From: Spirochaetales bacterium
Lineage (GTDB): Bacteria; Spirochaetota; Spirochaetia; UBA9216
Length of the DNA stretch: 64,000 bases
Assembly: GCA_016342585.1 (NCBI GenBank)
Contig: JAEINK010000015.1
Location: 1 to 64,000 of the forward strand
Direction of reading: 5' to 3'
Shown here: piece after piece, positions 44,081 through 54,089 of the stretch
How positions within the stretch are numbered: position 1 is the first letter of the stretch
How the letters are laid out: each line of letters opens with the position of its first letter
Program-made: the position numbers and the translations under genes
Notes under the pieces: generated by a model
The model's database searches: none
What the model was told of the DNA's origin: nothing
What the model saw: only the letters and a program-made list of their open reading frames with translations

Positions 44081-47000
44081 CAAAACTACATAGGTTACTT
44101 CTTCTATTGCTGATACTCATACCTGCTTCCCTCCTGTTTTCCCAGGATCTCTACTGGGAGGAGCCTGAACTGGCCATCCCATCCGGTGCTGGTTTTTCTC
44201 AAATAAGATCTTCAGATGATCTGATCTACTATTTCTGGCAGGAGCATGAGGGAAATGGGGAAGAGGCCGAGGTTTATATCAGCATGGCCACGAGCATAAA
44301 CGGTATAGACTGGGAAAAGAGAACCCGGTTTTTAGGCCCCTTCCTTTTTACCGGAAATGAGATTCAATTTTATTCGGTTATCGTGAAACCTGATGGTGAG
44401 ATTTTTCTTGCTGTATCCGAGCCTGATAATCACATCAAGATTTACTCCTCCATAGATGATGGAGACACCTTTACCTGGCTCTCCGAATCGGCCCCCCTTC
44501 CTACCCGAATTATGCCCCGGTTCTCCCAGACTGCCGACGGGGGGTTTATCCTTTTTGCGACTTTGGCCTCTCAGGTGGTTGGATCCAATAATCTGGGAAT
44601 CAGTTACTCCCTCTCTTCCGAGGGGAGGGTGTGGACGGAGTTTAAATCCCTCACACCTGAGGAGAGGTTTAGAGGTACTTTTCTACCCACCCATACTGAT
44701 TTAAATGGAAGGGATTATGTTGTCTTTCAGTCCTTTACAACCGGGGATGTTGCCACCTTTCAGCTTTACTCCAAGTATAGTGATGATGGGGGCAATACCT
44801 GGAGTGCACCTGTTTTTATCACTGATTTTTTTGATCCTCTCGACGGTTTTGGAGAGAATCCATTCCAGTACGATAATCAGCGTCCCAATCTAGGGGTTAT
44901 AAATAACCAGCTGAATCTAACCTGGGAGAGGAGTGCCGCCGGTCAGCCTTCTCAGATTTTCCATATGCTTCTTGATAGAAATGGCGGCCGGAGAGGTGAG
45001 GGTGAACAGATCTCCCGGGGAAACCGTTCGTGCGAAAAACCTCAGGTTTTCGGCTTTAATAATGATACATACCTCCTCTGGTTTGATAACCGGGCAGGAG
45101 ATTACCATGTTGTTCTCTCTAAAAGTGATGGTCTGTTCTGGGATGATCTGGATATGACCGTTCTGATGAGAGGGAATTCCACATTTCCCTCCTATATAAA
45201 CTTTAAGGGTGATCTTTACCTCTTCTGGGAAAACGAAAAATCAAACAGGTCCGCCCTGATCTCTCTTGCTCCGGATAAAACCGTCTCAAGTCCTCTCCTG
45301 CGAGGCTCAAACTTTTCGGAAAGGGTCCCCGTTAAACAGGATGATTTTGTAATCAGCTGGAACTCCCCGGCTGATTCTTCAGGGATAGCCGGGTATAGTT
45401 ATATCTTGTCCCGGGATAAGGATGCCGTACCCCCCAGGAAACTCATGACCCTGGATCGAAATCGTGTGGCTGAAGTCAACGTCGAAGAGGATGGCCTGTG
45501 GTACTTCCATCTAACTGCAGAGGATTATGCGGGAAACTGGTCCGAACCTTCAACCATCGTTTTTAACAGGGATACAACGCCACCGGAGCCTGTATTGTTT
45601 GCCATTCCGGAAGTTGATGAAGATGGAATGCTTCTATCAAATACTTCCACCCTGATATGGGAACCACCTGTGTATGACCCCTATATAACATCTTACACCT
45701 ACAGGCTCCAATACATTGCCGGGCCCCAATCTGAAATTATTGTCGAACCTTCGAGCCTCGCCTCACCTCCGTCCAGAAGTCTGAGTGAAAACCCGAGTTT
45801 TCGGTTTTATAACAGGGATAATGGGTACTATGCCCTAACGGTCAAGGCTATCGATGTGGCTGGTAATATAGGACTACCTAAATCTCTCTTTTTCAGGATG
45901 AATAAGTATATCCCTGTTACCTATGTAACGAGGGTTGGTGTTGAACTTGACGAATTAGGGGCCTATTCTCTTTCGATTACCGGACGCGGATTCTCGGTCG
46001 GAGGGGATATAGAGATGGTCATTCTTGATCTTGATAAGCAGCCCCCCTACGATATTGAGATCCCCCTTGACTCGGAACTGTATGCGGTTGAGACAGACCG
46101 ATATATAAGCGGCCCTATCCTCGATGAGATATACACGGGTGATTACTGGGTCGGTGTTGTCCATCCCGAACGAGGACTCCATTTTTCACGTTCTTCCGTA
46201 GAACTCACATCTCTCGGTACGGTTAAGTTTGGTGATTTCGAGGCAGGTAAGAGCAACAGATGGCAGAACGTTCCGGGATCCAGATGGACACTTTCGTTTA
46301 ATTTAGTATTGATTTTGGCATTGATGGTCTTTCTGGGGATCATGCTGCTTCTTACATCCAGGCGTCTTGTGAAGGTAGTACAGGAGGGGCGTGATCTTCA
46401 GCGTGAAGTGAGATTACTCCTTTCCGGACCTGTTGACGGGGATGAAGAAACAAAGAAAAGGATATCTGGTATGAAGAAAAAAGGAATAGGATTACGTTTT
46501 AAATTCGTCCTTATGGTTACAATTCTTGTTCTGATCATTGTCGCAATGATTTCAGTACCACTTGCGGTTATCACAAGTGGACAGCAGGAGGAGATCCTTG
46601 CTCAGGGACTTGAACAGCGGGCAGAAGTTCTACTGGAAAGCCTGGCTTCCGGAGCAAGAACCTATCTTCCCACTAAAAATTTATTGGAACTCGGGAACTT
46701 ACCAGCCCAGATGGGCGCCATGGGAGAAGATGCTGTTTTTGTTACAATCACCTCCCAGGGAATCCCCGATACCGATGATTTTGATCCTGAATCTTTTGAT
46801 TATATATGGTCAACCAACGAAGATCGCCTACTAAAGGATGGAAGAATTACGGGGGGTGCGGTTAAGAATGATGACCCTGTTTCCCTCATACTTCCGGATT
46901 TGGCTGCAGAGATCAATCAGGTCGCCGACTCCAGAGTATCAGAAATCGCCGAAGAAATCGTTCGTTTAAATGAACAGACGGCTCCTCTTGTTGCCGAGTT

Positions 47001-48705
47001 CATCCGAACAGGCGATGCGGAGACCGAAGAGGCTATCAATGCCATACAGGACCAGCTGCGACAATTGGATGAAACCCTGACCTTAAGACTTTACGAAATC
47101 GGAGATCAGGTCTTCTCCTTACCTAAGTTTGATCCGCAGGTTTTTGCTGCAGAAAAAACAACCTATATCTTTTTCAAACCCATCCTCTATAGAAGTTCGG
47201 ATGATGATATCTTCTTCCGGGGAATCGTTCGATTGGGGGTCTCCAATAGTCGAATCATCGATGATATCAATGATTCCCGGGAGCAGCTGATGATCATCAT
47301 CGGGACAGTTGCTGTCATCGCCATGGCCCTTGGGGTTCTTGGGGCTCTCTTACTGGCCGTTCTCATTATTCGCCCAATCAACATCCTCGTACGGGGAGTC
47401 GAGCAGATTCGAGATGCGGAAAAGAAACAGGAATTGGAAGGGAAGCCTATAAATACGAAGACTAAAGATGAGCTTGCCCAGCTCGCCGAGACTATCAATG
47501 AGATGACTGATAATCTCATTGAAGCTGAAAAGGCAAATGAGATGCTTCTTGTTGGTAAGGATGTTCAGAAGCAGTTTATCCCCCTGGAACTTTTAAAGGG
47601 TTCCAGTGTAAAGATGACCACCGGAAAACTGGAAAATGATAAAGTGGCGATCTTCGGTTATTATGAAGGCGCTCTGTCGGTTTCTGGAGACTATTTTGAT
47701 TTTAGAAAAATCGATGAGAATCATATAGCTTTTATAAAATGTGACGTCGCGGGAAAGGGTGTTCCCGCTTCGCTTATCATGGTACAGGTGGCCACAATTT
47801 TTACCCGTTTTTTCAGAAACTGGATAAGGCGTAATGAAGATAACCTCCTTGCCGGTAAGAAGGGGCTTGCCGTTCCAAATATAGCAACCCTGGTCGATCA
47901 GATAAATGATATTCTCGATTATGTTGAAGTAGCCAAAGCCGGTAGATTTGCTGCTTTTATTATTGGAATTTTAGATATAGAAACAGGGAAATGTGAGCTC
48001 TCTCATGCTGGTGATAAGTTTGTTCATATCTATGATCATGAAAAAGGGATGTATACGCGTACTCTGGATGAACTTCCTTCGGCAGGATCCTTTCCTTCAG
48101 ACCTCATTGAGATGAAGGGTGGTTTTACCAGGGCTGTCCAGGTTCTGAAAAAGAATGATGCTCTTATACTCTACACTGATGGACTTGAGGAAGCTCAGCG
48201 TCAGTTCAGAAACGCCAATTATGATGTTATAATTTGCGATGAACCGGGTTTAGAGCAGGGGGAGCTTCACGGAACACATCCGGTGGGTAATGACAATGAA
48301 GAACTTAGTAATGGACGAATACATGAGATAGTAAACACAGTTTTTGCAAAGGGTGTTTACAATCTGTTCAAGTATCACAATCCTGTTGAAAATGAGGCAA
48401 TTACCTTCGATTTTTCCAATTGTGAGGGGAATATTGAAGATGCTGTGATGGCTCTGATGAGCATTGAAAAAGTCTTTCGCTTCTATCCACATCCGTCTTC
48501 CGGCCCTCAGGATATTATCAGGGTTGATCGTAAAATCGACGATTTCCTTAAAAAACACTTTGTGGAGTATAAGAGTTACTTTCATCATCCCATCGAGATG
48601 AAGGGTATATCAACGGATGATGCCCAGCTTTACAGTTTCTATTCCCATCTAAGGGAAGATCACCAGTATGATGACCTTACGGTTCTGGGAATTCTGAAAA
48701 AATGA
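44077..48705 (+). CDS. Giant membrane sensor with SpoIIE/PP2C phosphatase output
   Basis: 1542 residues. Signal peptide (1-23); sialidase-type beta-propeller repeats (about 25-400; ISMATSINGIDWEKR, YSKYSDDGGNTWSAP); two FN3-like modules (about 410-620); membrane helix (about 740-762). A second membrane helix (about 808-832), an extracytoplasmic sensor region (835-1068) and a third helix (about 1069-1095) follow. Then come HAMP (about 1097-1150) and a SpoIIE-type PP2C phosphatase (about 1175-1540) with its acidic motifs GDYFD (about 1205), CDVAGKGVPASL (about 1221), LYTDGLEEA (about 1365) and a final DDLT. SpoIIE phosphatases dephosphorylate STAS anti-anti-sigma proteins. The sequence thus couples an outside signal to a partner switch. 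No STAS gene is adjacent. Confidence 0.9.
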   Translation: MTKLHRLLLLLLILIPASLLFSQDLYWEEPELAIPSGAGFSQIRSSDDLIYYFWQEHEGNGEEAEVYISMATSINGIDWEKRTRFLGPFLFTGNEIQFYSVIVKPDGEIFLAVSEPDNHIKIYSSIDDGDTFTWLSESAPLPTRIMPRFSQTADGGFILFATLASQVVGSNNLGISYSLSSEGRVWTEFKSLTPEERFRGTFLPTHTDLNGRDYVVFQSFTTGDVATFQLYSKYSDDGGNTWSAPVFITDFFDPLDGFGENPFQYDNQRPNLGVINNQLNLTWERSAAGQPSQIFHMLLDRNGGRRGEGEQISRGNRSCEKPQVFGFNNDTYLLWFDNRAGDYHVVLSKSDGLFWDDLDMTVLMRGNSTFPSYINFKGDLYLFWENEKSNRSALISLAPDKTVSSPLLRGSNFSERVPVKQDDFVISWNSPADSSGIAGYSYILSRDKDAVPPRKLMTLDRNRVAEVNVEEDGLWYFHLTAEDYAGNWSEPSTIVFNRDTTPPEPVLFAIPEVDEDGMLLSNTSTLIWEPPVYDPYITSYTYRLQYIAGPQSEIIVEPSSLASPPSRSLSENPSFRFYNRDNGYYALTVKAIDVAGNIGLPKSLFFRMNKYIPVTYVTRVGVELDELGAYSLSITGRGFSVGGDIEMVILDLDKQPPYDIEIPLDSELYAVETDRYISGPILDEIYTGDYWVGVVHPERGLHFSRSSVELTSLGTVKFGDFEAGKSNRWQNVPGSRWTLSFNLVLILALMVFLGIMLLLTSRRLVKVVQEGRDLQREVRLLLSGPVDGDEETKKRISGMKKKGIGLRFKFVLMVTILVLIIVAMISVPLAVITSGQQEEILAQGLEQRAEVLLESLASGARTYLPTKNLLELGNLPAQMGAMGEDAVFVTITSQGIPDTDDFDPESFDYIWSTNEDRLLKDGRITGGAVKNDDPVSLILPDLAAEINQVADSRVSEIAEEIVRLNEQTAPLVAEFIRTGDAETEEAINAIQDQLRQLDETLTLRLYEIGDQVFSLPKFDPQVFAAEKTTYIFFKPILYRSSDDDIFFRGIVRLGVSNSRIIDDINDSREQLMIIIGTVAVIAMALGVLGALLLAVLIIRPINILVRGVEQIRDAEKKQELEGKPINTKTKDELAQLAETINEMTDNLIEAEKANEMLLVGKDVQKQFIPLELLKGSSVKMTTGKLENDKVAIFGYYEGALSVSGDYFDFRKIDENHIAFIKCDVAGKGVPASLIMVQVATIFTRFFRNWIRRNEDNLLAGKKGLAVPNIATLVDQINDILDYVEVAKAGRFAAFIIGILDIETGKCELSHAGDKFVHIYDHEKGMYTRTLDELPSAGSFPSDLIEMKGGFTRAVQVLKKNDALILYTDGLEEAQRQFRNANYDVIICDEPGLEQGELHGTHPVGNDNEELSNGRIHEIVNTVFAKGVYNLFKYHNPVENEAITFDFSNCEGNIEDAVMALMSIEKVFRFYPHPSSGPQDIIRVDRKIDDFLKKHFVEYKSYFHHPIEMKGISTDDAQLYSFYSHLREDHQYDDLTVLGILKK

Positions 48706-49064
48706 CAGATCGCAATAAAACCAGGATGGATGAATATAAGTTTTTCTGTGATGCCTGTGGTCAATCAGTTTCTTCGGGCTCCACCGAATGTCCCCATTGT
48801 CATGCCAGTTTTTCCGGTGTGCGCTGCCCCTCCTGCGGGCATCAGGGGCGGGAGTCTGAGTTTCTTTCCGGCTGCCCCTCCTGCGGATTTCTTACAGCGA
48901 AGACTCCTGGTGAAAACAGGAGTGGTTCTCCTTTAGCCGGAATGGATATGCCGGCAAAGAAGCAAAAATTCCAGCTTCCCGACTGGTTGTTTAAAACATT
49001 TTTTATTCTTCTTCTATTAATAATAGGCGGTTTAATGTTTCTGTTTGGAATGAGATTTTTTTAA
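48702..49064 (+). CDS. Double zinc-ribbon protein with C-terminal membrane anchor
   Basis: 120 residues. Four CxxC pairs (CDAC, CPHC, CPSC, CPSC) within residues 16-65 form two zinc ribbons. A linker of about 30 residues leads to one membrane helix (about 95-117) at the C-terminus, a tail-anchored form. It overlaps the phosphatase stop by four bases and is surely co-translated with it. A role as assembly factor or adaptor for the sensor is possible. Confidence 0.8.
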   Translation: MTDRNKTRMDEYKFFCDACGQSVSSGSTECPHCHASFSGVRCPSCGHQGRESEFLSGCPSCGFLTAKTPGENRSGSPLAGMDMPAKKQKFQLPDWLFKTFFILLLLIIGGLMFLFGMRFF

Positions 49065-49098
49065 TCATTCCTTTGCATGTTGGGTCTCCTCCGTTGTC

Positions 49099-50232
49099 TC
49101 AGGTGATCAAAGCTTCCAGATGTCTGTAACGGAAGAGTACTTCGGTAAACTCTCTGTTAAAGATAGGGTTCTCTTTAAAAAATATAAGAAAAGGTTTCTC
49201 CACAACAACCTCGTCAGAGAGGGAACTAAATTCTTTCATTGCCCTTTGAGTCAGGTCCTGCAAACTATATACCGGAATTCCTTTTCTCTCATCGGCATGA
49301 AAATTCATTTTTTCAATTACATTTCCACTCCTCTGTTTTCTCTTCAACCGCCGCTCTAAACCTTTTCTTAACCCCTTATCCACTCCTTCTATCAGACCAT
49401 ACCAACCCTCTTCGTACCCATCAATTCCGGCGGGAGTGTGAAGAAGAAGAATATAGAACCCCCTATCGGCTTTTGCTGCCTTCAGCGGTGTGAAATCTAT
49501 GGGTAGATCCGGGTTTATCAGTGTCACAGATCCGGACTGATCCGTCTCAACTGAAACCGCATGAATTTTTATCGATTTTGACGCCTCTTCCAATGTGAAG
49601 GCAAAATCCGGATCAGTATGAAAATTAGGGATGAAGAGTCTTGTATCAGCATGATGAAGAACCAGAATAATATGACACTCATAAGCTCCCGTATTCTGGA
49701 TCTCCATGAGTTCTTCCACATGCCGGCGGCCCCGTTCTGTGGGCGCATCCGGAAACATGGCGACACCCCGCTCTGTCAGGGTACAGGATTTAACCTCTAT
49801 TAAATGGTCCTTATTCCCCGATTTGACAAGGAAATCAAATCGGCTCCTGATTTTTGAATTGGCAGCAGAGCCTGCTGTTGAAACTTTTGGAAGGGAATAT
49901 TCTCCCTTTATATCTTCCGCATCAGGAAACAGATGGGGGATAATAAGCTCTTTGGTGATTTTGTTCGATCGGCCGGCATTCATGGGGATGGTTTTTTTCT
50001 TATAACATGCCGCCGCCAGGGAGTAGGGGGTCTTTCTTTCGGGGGTGACAGAAGGAGTAAGAATGAGTTTTCTACCCGGATGAAGGATTTCCCAAATCCT
50101 GCCAGGATTGGGACAATGGACACGAACCGTTTCATCTCCCATTTCTGCGATTATAATAAACCTATTTGGTCTGGAAATAAAAACCCCCTCAACAGGAGGG
50201 GGTTCATCGGGACCTCCGAAAATATATGTCAT
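49099..50232 (-). CDS. sfsA: SfsA-family nucleic-acid-binding/nuclease protein with extra C-terminal domain
   Basis: 377 residues. Residues 1 to about 235 match SfsA: NRFIIIAEM, VHCPNPGRIWEIL, RFDFLV, LIEVKSCTL, FPDAPTERGRRHVEEL and DPDFAFTLEEA, including the acidic-x-Lys nuclease-like site EVK. Ordinary SfsA ends there. The extra 140 residues begin GFYILLLHTPAGIDGYEEGWYG and contain GLRKGLERRLKRK and FHADERKGIPVYS. These resemble, by eye, a divergent GIY-YIG-like DUF123 domain; this part is uncertain. It starts three bases after the acyl-CoA synthetase stop, with only a weak ribosome-binding site. Confidence 0.82.
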   Translation of the reverse strand: MTYIFGGPDEPPPVEGVFISRPNRFIIIAEMGDETVRVHCPNPGRIWEILHPGRKLILTPSVTPERKTPYSLAAACYKKKTIPMNAGRSNKITKELIIPHLFPDAEDIKGEYSLPKVSTAGSAANSKIRSRFDFLVKSGNKDHLIEVKSCTLTERGVAMFPDAPTERGRRHVEELMEIQNTGAYECHIILVLHHADTRLFIPNFHTDPDFAFTLEEASKSIKIHAVSVETDQSGSVTLINPDLPIDFTPLKAAKADRGFYILLLHTPAGIDGYEEGWYGLIEGVDKGLRKGLERRLKRKQRSGNVIEKMNFHADERKGIPVYSLQDLTQRAMKEFSSLSDEVVVEKPFLIFFKENPIFNREFTEVLFRYRHLEALIT

Positions 50233-50235
50233 ATC

Positions 50236-52140
50236 TTATTTGAACAATCCGGCAATTTCCCTCTTGTAGATCTTGTAGACGACACTACGTTTAACCTTCA
50301 GGGTTTGGGTTAACTCTTTGCCGGCTTCAAACGGGGTTTTAAGGAGGTGGAATCTAAAGATCCTCTCGAATCCCTTAAAACCATTCTGGAGACTTATAAG
50401 TTCTTGAATCTCTTCGTTGATCATCTCCTCAATAACAGGATTATCAAGGAGGGTTACACCATCGACAAAGGTCATTCCGTTCTCCTCGGCATATGCTTCG
50501 AGGGCCGTATAGCTGGGAACGACAAGGGCTCCCAGAAATTTTTGATCCTGACCGACAACCATAACCTGATCTATATAAGGCGACTGAATAAGTTTTTCCT
50601 CAATGGGTACAGGTTCTATATTCTCACCGCCGGTAAGGACAATGGTATCCTTCTCTCTTCCCAGTATCTTACACTCATCGGTTACAGTGGCAACCGCAAT
50701 ATCTCCGGTATTAAGCCATCCATCCTTTAATATTTTAGCTGTTTTTTCCGGTTCCTTGTAATAACCCTCCATTATTTGTGGACTTTTCACATGGAGTACA
50801 CCCTTTTTCCCATGAGGTAGGGGGAGGCCGTTTTTATCCAGTATTTTATATTCGATATCATCGAGGAAAGGTCCAATAGTCCCTTTCACCGGGTTGTAGA
50901 AATTTCTGACTGCCAAAATGGGGCCAGTTTCAGTCAGGCCGAACCCCTCCAGAAGGAGAATTCCCGAGGCCTGAAAGAAACTGTCTATATAATCTGCTAA
51001 TGCACCGCCACCGGATATACCTGCTTTGAATCGGCCTCCGAGCTTCTCTTTAATCTTTTTGAATACCAGAAGATTTGCCAGGAGATAGGGGGGGGTAAGC
51101 AGGATCAATGGGAGAATGCTTATGACTATATCGAATATCTGATTACGCTTTTGAAACTGGGGATGCCTTCCCTTAAACATATTGTAAAAGTAAGAGTAAA
51201 TCTGACCGATTTTTACTGAAAATTGAAAAATTTTCTTTACAGCAGGACTGGCAATCTCCATTTGACGATAAATACCCGTACGAACAGCTTCCCAAATCCT
51301 GGGGACTGATGTCATCCAATGGGGCCTTACCTTGTTGAGATCCGGCATGAGGATTGCCCCTATGGGTTTTGAGTATGCCAGGGTAAGTCCTTTACAGGTA
51401 CACATATAGGTTACAGCCCTTTCGTAAGAGTGCCATATAGGTAGAACTGTCATGAGGGTTTCACCCTCCATCAGGGGCAGGTTTTTATTTATACGATCCA
51501 CCTGGAAGATAAAGGTGTAATGGGTAAGCATTACACCTTTGGGCGGTCCTGTCGTTCCCGAAGTGTACAGTATTGTAGCGAGCTCTTCGGTTTTTCCTTC
51601 AGCCAACTCTTTTTCAAACTTTTCCCTGCCTTTTGAAGTCTCTTTTTTTCCGATCTCAAGGAGCTCTTCAAATGTCAATATTTTTACGCCGGCCGGGAGG
51701 GTGAGTTCGCTGATACCGCTGGCATCATATGAAATAATGGTCTTCAGTTCGGTCAGTTTTTCAATTCCTGACAGGATTTTTTCAACCTGTGTTTTATTTT
51801 CCGCAAAGCTGATGGGACAGTCCGCATGGTCCAGTATGTAAGTGATCTCATCGGCTGTTGAATCTGAACCTCTGGGAACATCGATGGCTCCGATAGCCAG
51901 GGCAGCGAAATCGGTAAGCAACCACTCTTTTCTGTTGTCGGAGATGATCCCGATGTGGTCCCCTCGCTTGATCCCTGTTTTCATCAGGGCAAGACCAAGG
52001 GCTGCTCCCTCTCCATAGAAATCTGCATAAGTCGTAGGCTGAAACTCTTTATTTGAGTCTTTCACCATGGTCAGAACATGGGAGGGATATTTCTCAACCG
52101 TTTTCTTGAAACGCTGAGGAATGGTATCAATTCGTTCCAT
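50236..52140 (-). CDS. Long-chain acyl-CoA synthetase (AMP-forming)
   Basis: 634 residues from the ATG at 52140, chosen because GGAGG sits ten bases upstream; the open frame extends to 52248 through a hairpin region. ANL-superfamily motifs: LYTSGTTGPPKGV (about 196-208), EGFGLTETGP, GWLNTGDIA and the C-terminal catalytic Lys region TLKVKRSVVYK. Membrane-associated long-chain synthetases of this type (AMP plus CoA ligation) are common in spirochaetes. It leads the two-gene unit with sfsA. Confidence 0.9.
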   Translation of the reverse strand: MERIDTIPQRFKKTVEKYPSHVLTMVKDSNKEFQPTTYADFYGEGAALGLALMKTGIKRGDHIGIISDNRKEWLLTDFAALAIGAIDVPRGSDSTADEITYILDHADCPISFAENKTQVEKILSGIEKLTELKTIISYDASGISELTLPAGVKILTFEELLEIGKKETSKGREKFEKELAEGKTEELATILYTSGTTGPPKGVMLTHYTFIFQVDRINKNLPLMEGETLMTVLPIWHSYERAVTYMCTCKGLTLAYSKPIGAILMPDLNKVRPHWMTSVPRIWEAVRTGIYRQMEIASPAVKKIFQFSVKIGQIYSYFYNMFKGRHPQFQKRNQIFDIVISILPLILLTPPYLLANLLVFKKIKEKLGGRFKAGISGGGALADYIDSFFQASGILLLEGFGLTETGPILAVRNFYNPVKGTIGPFLDDIEYKILDKNGLPLPHGKKGVLHVKSPQIMEGYYKEPEKTAKILKDGWLNTGDIAVATVTDECKILGREKDTIVLTGGENIEPVPIEEKLIQSPYIDQVMVVGQDQKFLGALVVPSYTALEAYAEENGMTFVDGVTLLDNPVIEEMINEEIQELISLQNGFKGFERIFRFHLLKTPFEAGKELTQTLKVKRSVVYKIYKREIAGLFK

Positions 52141-52206
52141 AAAGAATCCTCCAAAAAGGGATTTTATAATGATTTTAAATTTACATTTATTTACTTCTGT
52201 TGTCCA

Positions 52207-52238
52207 CCCTTTTTTTCGGCCGATGACCGAAAAAAGGG
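52207..52238 (-). terminator. Hairpin between dsbD and the acyl-CoA synthetase gene
   Basis: CCCTTTTTTTCGG (52207-52219) pairs with CCGAAAAAAGGG (52227-52238) around a seven-base loop. It lies 57 bases beyond the dsbD stop and 67 bases before the synthetase start. The U/A tract is inside the stem, so it may act as a terminator for dsbD or as a leader structure for the next gene. Confidence 0.5.
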
Positions 52239-52294
52239 AGTAAGTCATTTATAGGTGGATAGTTATTATCCGAAAGCGAGATTTTTATGAAGGT

Positions 52295-54034
52295 CTAAAT
52301 CTTGATTTTTTCTTCCAGCAAACCCCTGTTGATCACTTCAGGAAGAAGGATCGGATCCCCTTCCGGTGGGAAATAGATATAAACAGGCACACCAGCCCGG
52401 CCAAAGTTTTCAATCCATTCAGCAATCACCGGATCCTCATTCGTATAATCCCCATAGTACCTGGTAATTCCACGGGAGGTGAAAAAATCATGCCCCCACT
52501 TCGTTAGAAGGGTTGTCCTTTCGTTTGTTTTACAGGTTAAACACCATTGGGCAGAGAAGGCCAGGAATACGGGGGTTCCCCTGTTCACATCCTCTAGGAG
52601 GAGGTCTGGATTAAACGGTTCCCACCCGGCCGGAATTGGTATCCCATCGGCCAGGTTTTCGGTTTTTTTACCATCGGGGTTAAAAAGAACAACCGCAGAT
52701 GCAACTATAATTACCAGAGCCAGTATCGATGCTATTATTCTAAGCTGTTTTTTCTTTGAAGGATTTCCCCATCGCCCGAAAATCCAGGCGGCAATCGTTA
52801 AGCTGAAAAGGAATATGAGAACATCCACAAGGCCTGCACCGCCAATCTGTTTATAAAGTACGGTAAAGAGCCAGAGTACTGTGGCTATGAGGAGAAAACC
52901 CATTGTCTCCCGGAAAATATTCATCCAGTTTCCCGGTTTTGGCAGGGCCTTTACAATCCCCGGAAAGAAACCAAGAAGGAGGAACGGGAGCGAAAGCCCC
53001 AGGCCGACAAAGAAAAAGATGAGGTAAATGATTATGGGGGGCTGAGAGAAGGCAAAGCCCAGGGCTGTTCCTAAAAATGGGGCCGTACAGGGGGTTGCCA
53101 GGAGAACGGCGAACACACCGCTTAAAAATGACCCCATACCACCCTTTTTACCGGAAAGTCCTGCCGCCTTATTCATTCCGGGCATTGTTATAATGAAAAC
53201 CTCAAAGAGAGAGAGGGCAAAGAGAAAAATTATGGAAATAAGGCTTATGACAAAACCCGTATTCTGAAACTGGAATCCCCATCCAACCCGTTCACCGGAT
53301 AGTTTGATAATGGTGATAACTGTTGCAAACACAAAAAGGGAAGAAATTATTCCCGCTGCATAAAGCCAGCCCCCCAGAAGGATCTCTTTTTTATTGTTCT
53401 CACTCTGATGAACCAGCGAGAGGGCCTTTAAAGAGAGTACCGGAAGTACGCAGGGCATGACATTCAGGAGAAGACCACCGACCAGCGCCAAAAGAAGAAA
53501 CCACAGAATATTCATAGTTCCTGAATTCTTATTTAAATTCAGTGACGAATCTGATGGTGCGGCAACAGAGGCCTCCTCTATGTTTACGGTTAGTTCCAAC
53601 TCTTCCGATCCGGGAAAAAAACAGGTACCATCCTGATAATCACAAAGTTGATATTTGGCCTTCACAAGGATTGTATATTCACCCGGTTCTATATCCAAAT
53701 TGGCCGTCAAAGGAGCCGAAATGATGGTTTTTCCCTCGAAGATCCGCAAGTCATCTTTCATCCTTCCTTCCGGATAGGTTAATTCACCCAGAGTGAAAGG
53801 AGACCCCGGGAGGAGTTCGATGGTAAACATCCGCTCTTCCCATCCCTGATACTGATTTTCAGGGATCTGGTATACAACCTCAATGATATCTGAATCTCCG
53901 GTCTTCATTCTCGTGAGAGTAGACTCTATCGACTTGAAATATGCTGATACTTCGGGAACCTGTGCGGATAGGGCCGAAACGGCAATTATAATAAGTGCCA
54001 ATAGAATGGTAATTTTTCTTATTTTGTTCATCAT
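52295..54034 (-). CDS. dsbD: Thiol:disulfide interchange protein DsbD
   Basis: 579 residues with a signal peptide (about 1-25). The N-terminal periplasmic part (about 26-165) has a Cys pair in QLCDYQDGTCFF. Eight membrane helices carry the DsbD core cysteines in MPCVLPVL (about 192) and TPCTAPF (about 312). A C-terminal thioredoxin domain (about 465-579) has the active site WCLTCK (about 500). It passes cytoplasmic reducing power to periplasmic proteins. There is no ribosome-binding site: an extended -10 TGTTATATT lies six bases before the first of two ATGs, with TTGCCC 17 bases upstream. Confidence 0.92.
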   Translation of the reverse strand: MMNKIRKITILLALIIIAVSALSAQVPEVSAYFKSIESTLTRMKTGDSDIIEVVYQIPENQYQGWEERMFTIELLPGSPFTLGELTYPEGRMKDDLRIFEGKTIISAPLTANLDIEPGEYTILVKAKYQLCDYQDGTCFFPGSEELELTVNIEEASVAAPSDSSLNLNKNSGTMNILWFLLLALVGGLLLNVMPCVLPVLSLKALSLVHQSENNKKEILLGGWLYAAGIISSLFVFATVITIIKLSGERVGWGFQFQNTGFVISLISIIFLFALSLFEVFIITMPGMNKAAGLSGKKGGMGSFLSGVFAVLLATPCTAPFLGTALGFAFSQPPIIIYLIFFFVGLGLSLPFLLLGFFPGIVKALPKPGNWMNIFRETMGFLLIATVLWLFTVLYKQIGGAGLVDVLIFLFSLTIAAWIFGRWGNPSKKKQLRIIASILALVIIVASAVVLFNPDGKKTENLADGIPIPAGWEPFNPDLLLEDVNRGTPVFLAFSAQWCLTCKTNERTTLLTKWGHDFFTSRGITRYYGDYTNEDPVIAEWIENFGRAGVPVYIYFPPEGDPILLPEVINRGLLEEKIKI

Positions 54035-54040
54035 TCAAGA

Positions 54041-54069
54041 AATATAACAGATTTATTATATAGGGGCAA
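54041..54069 (-). promoter_or_regulatory. Promoter of dsbD, leaderless geometry
   Basis: Minus strand: TTGCCC (54064-54069), 17 bases, TATATT (54041-54046) with an extended TG at the correct place. Six bases then lead to the ATG at 54034. Confidence 0.6.
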
Positions 54070-54089
54070 ATTAAAACCGGAAGAATTAA

